From Bradyrhizobium uaiense (GTDB taxonomy: Bacteria; Pseudomonadota; Alphaproteobacteria; Rhizobiales; Xanthobacteraceae): 64,000 nt of DNA. The translations under genes were made by a program, and so were the position numbers. Where the stretch lies: contig NZ_VKHP01000002.1 in assembly GCF_010811875.1 (NCBI RefSeq), positions 87,168-151,167 on the forward strand, in the 5' to 3' direction. A model generated the notes under the pieces. It worked only from the letters and a program-made list of their open reading frames with translations, searched no databases and was not told the DNA's origin. Numbering within the stretch: position 1 is the first letter of the stretch; each line of letters opens with the position of its first letter. This document shows positions 60,250-64,000 of this stretch, piece by piece.

Positions 60250-61086
60250 TCACGCATCCAAGAACAGAGAGTCGTGGGCCAGGAAGAGTTCTGGATACTG
60301 GTAGAAAGAAGCGTGGCTGGAATCCGGATAGATGATGAGCTGCGCGTTCGGCAGGTGTTGTTGCAGAGTGAATCCGTTGATTGTGGGAATGATCAGGTCG
60401 TTGTGACCATGCACGACCAGCGCCGGATGATGAATCTCACTCAGATAGTCGAGAACACCATCGACCTTCTCGTTCGACTTGATGATCGCTTGGTATTGGG
60501 TTGCGGCGGATGTCTCGCTGACCTCCGGGCTACGGTCCCCGCGGCGGTGCTTGCGTTCGAGATACCCGAGACCGACCGCCCGGCCGGCTGCAGAGGGCGA
60601 GAAATGCGCGGCGATCCAAAGATGTTCGGGCGGATCATAGGTCGCGGAAAATATCTCTGCCGATTTGCTGGCCGCGGTGTCGGCACCGCGCGGGCCGGTG
60701 CCCACCAGTACCAGCTTGCGCACTAGATCCGGCGCTTGCACGGCGATCTCCTGGGCGATCTTGCCGCCGATCGAGTATCCCAGGACGTCGGCCTTGCCGA
60801 TCCCGAGTGCCTTGATGAAGGCGATCGCGTCCCTTGCCGTATCAGGGAAAGTCGCAGGCACCTCGCCCGAGCTCGCGCCGACACCCGCGTTGTCGAACAA
60901 GATCACTTCGCGGCGCTCGGCCAACCCGTCGGTTATCACCGGATCCCAATGGTCCATGGTGCCGCGGAAATGGATGTTCATCACGATCGGCACGCCGCCC
61001 GTCTTCCCAAAACGTCGATAGGCGAAGCGGATGCCGTTCGCTTCGACGAATTGGGTTGGCGCGGTGTAGTGGTTGTGAGTGGTCAT
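60250..61086 (-). CDS. Alpha/beta hydrolase
   Basis: 278 residues without a signal peptide. The nucleophile elbow is VLGYSIGGKIAQE, the oxyanion/HG-like segment is MNIHFRGTMDHWDP (HFRG instead of HGxP), the acid lies in VVHGHNDLIIP and the His in PDSSHASFYQYP. This fits haloperoxidase- or hydrolase-like serine enzymes. It lies between two paralogous SDR genes and starts 27 bp after the upstream one. Confidence 0.88.
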   Translation of the reverse strand: MTTHNHYTAPTQFVEANGIRFAYRRFGKTGGVPIVMNIHFRGTMDHWDPVITDGLAERREVILFDNAGVGASSGEVPATFPDTARDAIAFIKALGIGKADVLGYSIGGKIAQEIAVQAPDLVRKLVLVGTGPRGADTAASKSAEIFSATYDPPEHLWIAAHFSPSAAGRAVGLGYLERKHRRGDRSPEVSETSAATQYQAIIKSNEKVDGVLDYLSEIHHPALVVHGHNDLIIPTINGFTLQQHLPNAQLIIYPDSSHASFYQYPELFLAHDSLFLDA

Positions 61087-61113
61087 CTTGAAGCTCCCGG
61101 TTCGGGTGAGGCT

Positions 61114-61860
61114 TTAACTGGCCGTCCTGCCGCCGTTCACGCTGATGATATGGCCCGTGATGAACGAGGCTTTGTCTGAAGCCAGGAACAGAATCGCGTC
61201 CGCCAGCTCTTCGGGCTTGCCCGCCCGGCGAAGCGGAATCGAAGCAAGCAGTCCGGACTTGCGGTCAGGCGAGCCGGTGAAGCGATCGAGCATGCTGGTC
61301 TCGACCGGCCCGGGTGCAACCGCATTGACACGGACACTGAAAGCAGCAGCCTCCAGCGCCCCGGATTTCGTCAGGCCTTCGACGGCGTGCTTGCTGGCGA
61401 CGTAAAGCGACGCGTTCGCCGCACCGCGGCTGCCCATCGTCGATGAGATGTTGACGATGTTGCCGAAACCCTGGGACTTCATCACGCGCAGCTCGTGCTT
61501 CATGCAGAGGAGCACGCCAAGGACGTTGGTGTCGAAGGTCGCGGCGTACGTTTCCGGCGTCTGCTCGGTCAGGGGGCCCGAAGTACCCTCGGTGCCCGCG
61601 TTGTTGATCGCTACGTCGAGACGGCCGAACCGTGCGACGGTCTTGTCGATCAGCGCGCGGACATCGCCTTCCTTGCGTACATCCGCGTTCATGAACTCAG
61701 CCTCGGGACCGCAAGCACGGAGCTCCTTGACGAGTTCTGCTCCGGCTTCGTTTCGCCGCCCGGCGACGACCACGATCGAGCCCTCCTTGGCAAAGGCCAA
61801 AGCGGCTGCGCGTCCGATGCCCGTCAGTCCCCCGGTGATCAAAACAACCCAGCCAACCAT
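61114..61860 (-). CDS. SDR-family oxidoreductase (island copy 2)
   Basis: 248 residues. Cofactor motif TGGLTGIG (9-16), NNAGTEGTSGPL, Ser140, Tyr153 and Lys157, and C-terminal SVNGGRTAS. The same family and nearly the same length as the copy at 59383, so the pair arose by duplication and diverged. AAGGAG precedes the ATG. It is the first gene of the island unit, divergent from the winged-helix regulator gene 252 bp away. Confidence 0.88.
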   Translation of the reverse strand: MVGWVVLITGGLTGIGRAAALAFAKEGSIVVVAGRRNEAGAELVKELRACGPEAEFMNADVRKEGDVRALIDKTVARFGRLDVAINNAGTEGTSGPLTEQTPETYAATFDTNVLGVLLCMKHELRVMKSQGFGNIVNISSTMGSRGAANASLYVASKHAVEGLTKSGALEAAAFSVRVNAVAPGPVETSMLDRFTGSPDRKSGLLASIPLRRAGKPEELADAILFLASDKASFITGHIISVNGGRTAS

Positions 61861-62036
61861 GCTGAACTCCTTGATAAGCTCGCGATCGAAGCTGGCCTCC
61901 CCTTGAAGGGCTAGGGCAAGCTCATGTTTCCCCGATCAGGAGTGCAGATTCATAGGCAGCCTGAGATCTTCCGTCCTGAAACTGCGGTGAAGCCGTCCGA
62001 AATTGTTCTGAAATCTGGGCGATCCCGGCTCTTGCT

Positions 62037-62055
62037 ATCGCCTTGCAAGGGCGAT
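62037..62055. promoter_or_regulatory. Near-palindrome upstream of the island regulator
   Basis: ATCGCCTTGCAAGGGCGAT (62037-62055) is almost self-complementary around CTTGCAAG and lies 58 bp before the GTG at 62113, between divergent genes. It could be an operator for the adjacent regulator. No promoter hexamers stand out. Confidence 0.3.
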
Positions 62056-62112
62056 CAGTCGGGTGCAATCTTGCAGCAACGCTGAAGAGTTCGTTCGCTG
62101 CCGGGGTAAAAA

Positions 62113-63732
62113 GTGAATATTCGCCCTCAAGACGTCAGATCGGGCGGCCCGAACGCTCCGGATCTGGTCCAGATAGCCGATTTAACCCTCGATCTTCGGC
62201 AGGAGGAGCTGCGCGATGGGACCGGCGCCCGCGTCGATCTGCGAAACCGGTCTTTCGGTGTGCTCCGCCATCTGGTGAAGAATGCAGGGCGGGTTGTTTC
62301 CAAGGATGAATTGTTGACCACTAATTGGCCGGGCTTAACGGTCACGGAAGATTCTCTTACCCAGTGCATCTCCGACATCCGCCGTTTGCTCGGCGAGTCC
62401 GGGCGCGATCTTGTTCGCACGGTTGCCCGCCGCGGCTACATGATCGTGTTGCCGGAGCAGCCCATCGAAATCGGGCGAAGCTCCTCGACGGATCCAACAG
62501 TCGCTGTCTGGCCTTTCGAGACGGACGCCAGCAATCTCAACAGGTTCGCTGACGGTCTCACTCGGCAGATTGTCTTAGCGCTTGGGCGCTTCGGTGAATT
62601 GCGCGTTCTGGCTCGAAGCGTCATGCAATCCTATAAGGATCGTTTTGAAGGCACGGCTGACTTCGGTCGCGCCCTCGGCGTCGATTATTTCGTCGAGGGC
62701 GATCTGCGGTCGGACGGCGCTTTGACTCGCGTCGACGTGCATTTGACCGATGCACGGACGGGCGCGCAGCTCTGGACCAAGACCTTCAAGGTAGACGTAA
62801 CCCCGGCAAATCTGCTCGCCGTCCAGGATGAGATATCCGGGCAAGCAAGCGCCATGATCGGCAGCTATTGGGGCGCGATCGGTGCCGCTGAGTACAGGCG
62901 CATCCAGAACAAGCCGAGCGCGGAGCTGACGCCGTATGAGTGTATTGTCCAGGGCGTGATCGGAATTCCTACAGACGCAACCGTTCTTGAACCTGTCGGC
63001 AAGGCACGCGAGTGCCTGGAGCGCCTAACGCGCGAGCAACCGCGAAACGCGGCCGCATGGGCAGCGCTTGTCCTCGTCTTCAACAATCAAAGGACGTGGG
63101 GCTTTCCCTCTCCAACCGGAGAGGTTGGCAGCATCGAAGACCGCCTTTACTTCGCCGACATGGCGGTTGAAGCCGCAAATCGCGCGGTCGAGATCGCACC
63201 GAACGACGCGTTCGTTCGCGGCCTCGTCGCGCGGGCGGCGTGGATGGCCTGCCAACCTGACCTGCTTCGTATCGAGACGATGCGTGCCATCGAGCTTAAT
63301 CCCAATGATCCTCAGAATCTCGGGCCGCTCGGCAACCTCATGGCGTATGCGGGCTTTTGGGATGAAGGTGTCGCTCTTGCCGAAAAAGGCATCGCTTTGA
63401 CTGCTCCCAGCACGCCCCGCTGGTGGTGGTGGGCGCCCGCCAAACGAGCCTTTGCATACGGAAACTACGCCGAGGCCTTTGATGCCTTTCGCCAGTCCTA
63501 TGTGGAGCAGCTATGGATCAGCCATCTTCACATGGCCTATACGCTGCCGTTCCTTGACCGGACGAATGAAGCGAAAGCGCATGTCGCAACCTTGCTTAGA
63601 ATGAGACCCGGCTTTACGGTCCGCGAAGCGGACGCCTATTACAAAATGTGGTGCTTCGCGCCGTCGTATCGCGGGAAGATGTGCGATGCATTGCGAATCG
63701 CAGGACTTCCTGGCGAAGGGCGTGCTCCCTGA
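62113..63732 (+). CDS. CadC/OmpR-type winged-helix regulator with TolB-like and TPR regions
   Basis: 539 residues from a GTG start. Residues about 20-110 form the OmpR/PhoB-type winged helix (NRSFGVLRHLVKNAGRVVSK, TQCISDIRRLLGE, TVARRGYMI). Next comes a FlgO/TolB-like domain (VAVWPFETDASNLNRFADGL, LGVDYFVEGDLRSDG), then TPR-like helices (AANRAVEIAPNDAFVRGLVA, AIELNPNDPQNLGPLG). There is no membrane helix, unlike CadC. Its divergent position from the SDR-hydrolase-dehalogenase series makes it the likely local regulator. Confidence 0.85.
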   Translation: MNIRPQDVRSGGPNAPDLVQIADLTLDLRQEELRDGTGARVDLRNRSFGVLRHLVKNAGRVVSKDELLTTNWPGLTVTEDSLTQCISDIRRLLGESGRDLVRTVARRGYMIVLPEQPIEIGRSSSTDPTVAVWPFETDASNLNRFADGLTRQIVLALGRFGELRVLARSVMQSYKDRFEGTADFGRALGVDYFVEGDLRSDGALTRVDVHLTDARTGAQLWTKTFKVDVTPANLLAVQDEISGQASAMIGSYWGAIGAAEYRRIQNKPSAELTPYECIVQGVIGIPTDATVLEPVGKARECLERLTREQPRNAAAWAALVLVFNNQRTWGFPSPTGEVGSIEDRLYFADMAVEAANRAVEIAPNDAFVRGLVARAAWMACQPDLLRIETMRAIELNPNDPQNLGPLGNLMAYAGFWDEGVALAEKGIALTAPSTPRWWWWAPAKRAFAYGNYAEAFDAFRQSYVEQLWISHLHMAYTLPFLDRTNEAKAHVATLLRMRPGFTVREADAYYKMWCFAPSYRGKMCDALRIAGLPGEGRAP

Positions 63733-64000
63733 GCCCCCGGAATTTCCGCGATGGCGGCCACCTGTGCAATTGGCGCTTGACTACAGCGACGTACGCTATT
63801 GAGCCGCTATTGGCGGCCAAGCCCACATCAAGCGTGCCACAGGGCGGAACCTCCATTCTATGGGTACACGCCTTAGCACTACTTTGGCAGAATCTATTTG
63901 TACCGGTGTTTTTCAAGGATTTGTTTTCGGCAGTGTGGGCACCGCTGAGACGGCGGCCGAAGGATGAGACCGACGATGGCGTGACGTACGGCGGGCATGG
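63733..64000. other. Window end without a supportable gene
   Basis: 268 bp after the regulator gene. Frames on both strands are short and featureless. A small hairpin (GCCGC-TATTG-GCGGC near 63803) might end the regulator transcript. A gene could begin beyond the edge. Confidence 0.3.

Noticed and set aside
63614..63916. 100-codon minus-strand ORF at the window end
   Set aside because: Overlaps the 3' end of the regulator gene and has no recognisable features or ribosome site.

Overview
The window looks like a chromosomal segment of a Bradyrhizobium-type alphaproteobacterium. This is inferred from the high GC with strong third-position GC bias, the family content (MHS and Liv-type transporters, encapsulin-DyP pair, CbpA/CbpM, many acyl-CoA enzymes), a sigma-EcfG type promoter and a dispersed palindromic element ending in GATCATGC. 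No database search was possible, so the genus is an inference.

Layout. (1) 1-8003: a polyol/sugar-alcohol locus on the minus strand: HAD phosphatase, SorC-type regulator, ABC importer (binding protein, two permeases, ATPase), an SDR dehydrogenase and an FGGY kinase cut by the window edge. Two matching pairs of 14-bp near-palindromes, each pair with a 19-bp period, lie before the two transcription units. (2) 8075-19202: a Kef/YbaL antiporter with an apparent one-base frameshift, a CbpA/CbpM co-chaperone pair, a YXWGXW-repeat envelope protein behind a sigma-EcfG promoter, clpB, and a DUF2171 gene followed by a DyP peroxidase and its encapsulin shell. This is a stress block. (3) 19211-33807: an MHS-type transporter, then an exopolysaccharide or polar-adhesin cluster (GH5 hydrolase, O-antigen-ligase-like polymerase, WecG/TagA transferase, BioF2/GNAT acyltransferase, FAD oxidoreductase, flippase, Wzc-like protein with a degenerate kinase site, GT4 transferase, GINT1-like protein).

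(4) 33834-46964: twelve closely spaced minus-strand genes forming one probable 12.4-kb operon for CoA-dependent breakdown of an unidentified acid (ligase, two acyl-CoA dehydrogenases, crotonase, thiolase, nitronate monooxygenase, two SDRs lacking the catalytic Tyr, Fe-ADH, GST, DsbA-like isomerase, orphan Liv-type binding protein). A divergent HxlR-family regulator has palindromes sitting in both promoters. (5) 47016-56571: PhzF, alpha/beta hydrolase, a molybdenum S/N-oxide reductase, a small exported protein, FabF, and a TetR/MFS efflux pair sharing a perfect 21-bp inverted repeat. (6) 56614-64000: a probable genomic island marked by a tRNA-Glu 3' fragment and a truncated integrase. It carries a halohydrin-dehalogenase-like SDR, an orphan EgtD, a DUF427 protein, two paralogous SDRs around an alpha/beta hydrolase, and a divergent winged-helix/TPR regulator.

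The most notable items are the halohydrin dehalogenase (both family-defining motifs present), the encapsulin-DyP compartment, the HxlR-controlled operon with its tyrosine-less SDR pair, and the several operator architectures that can be read directly from the sequence.
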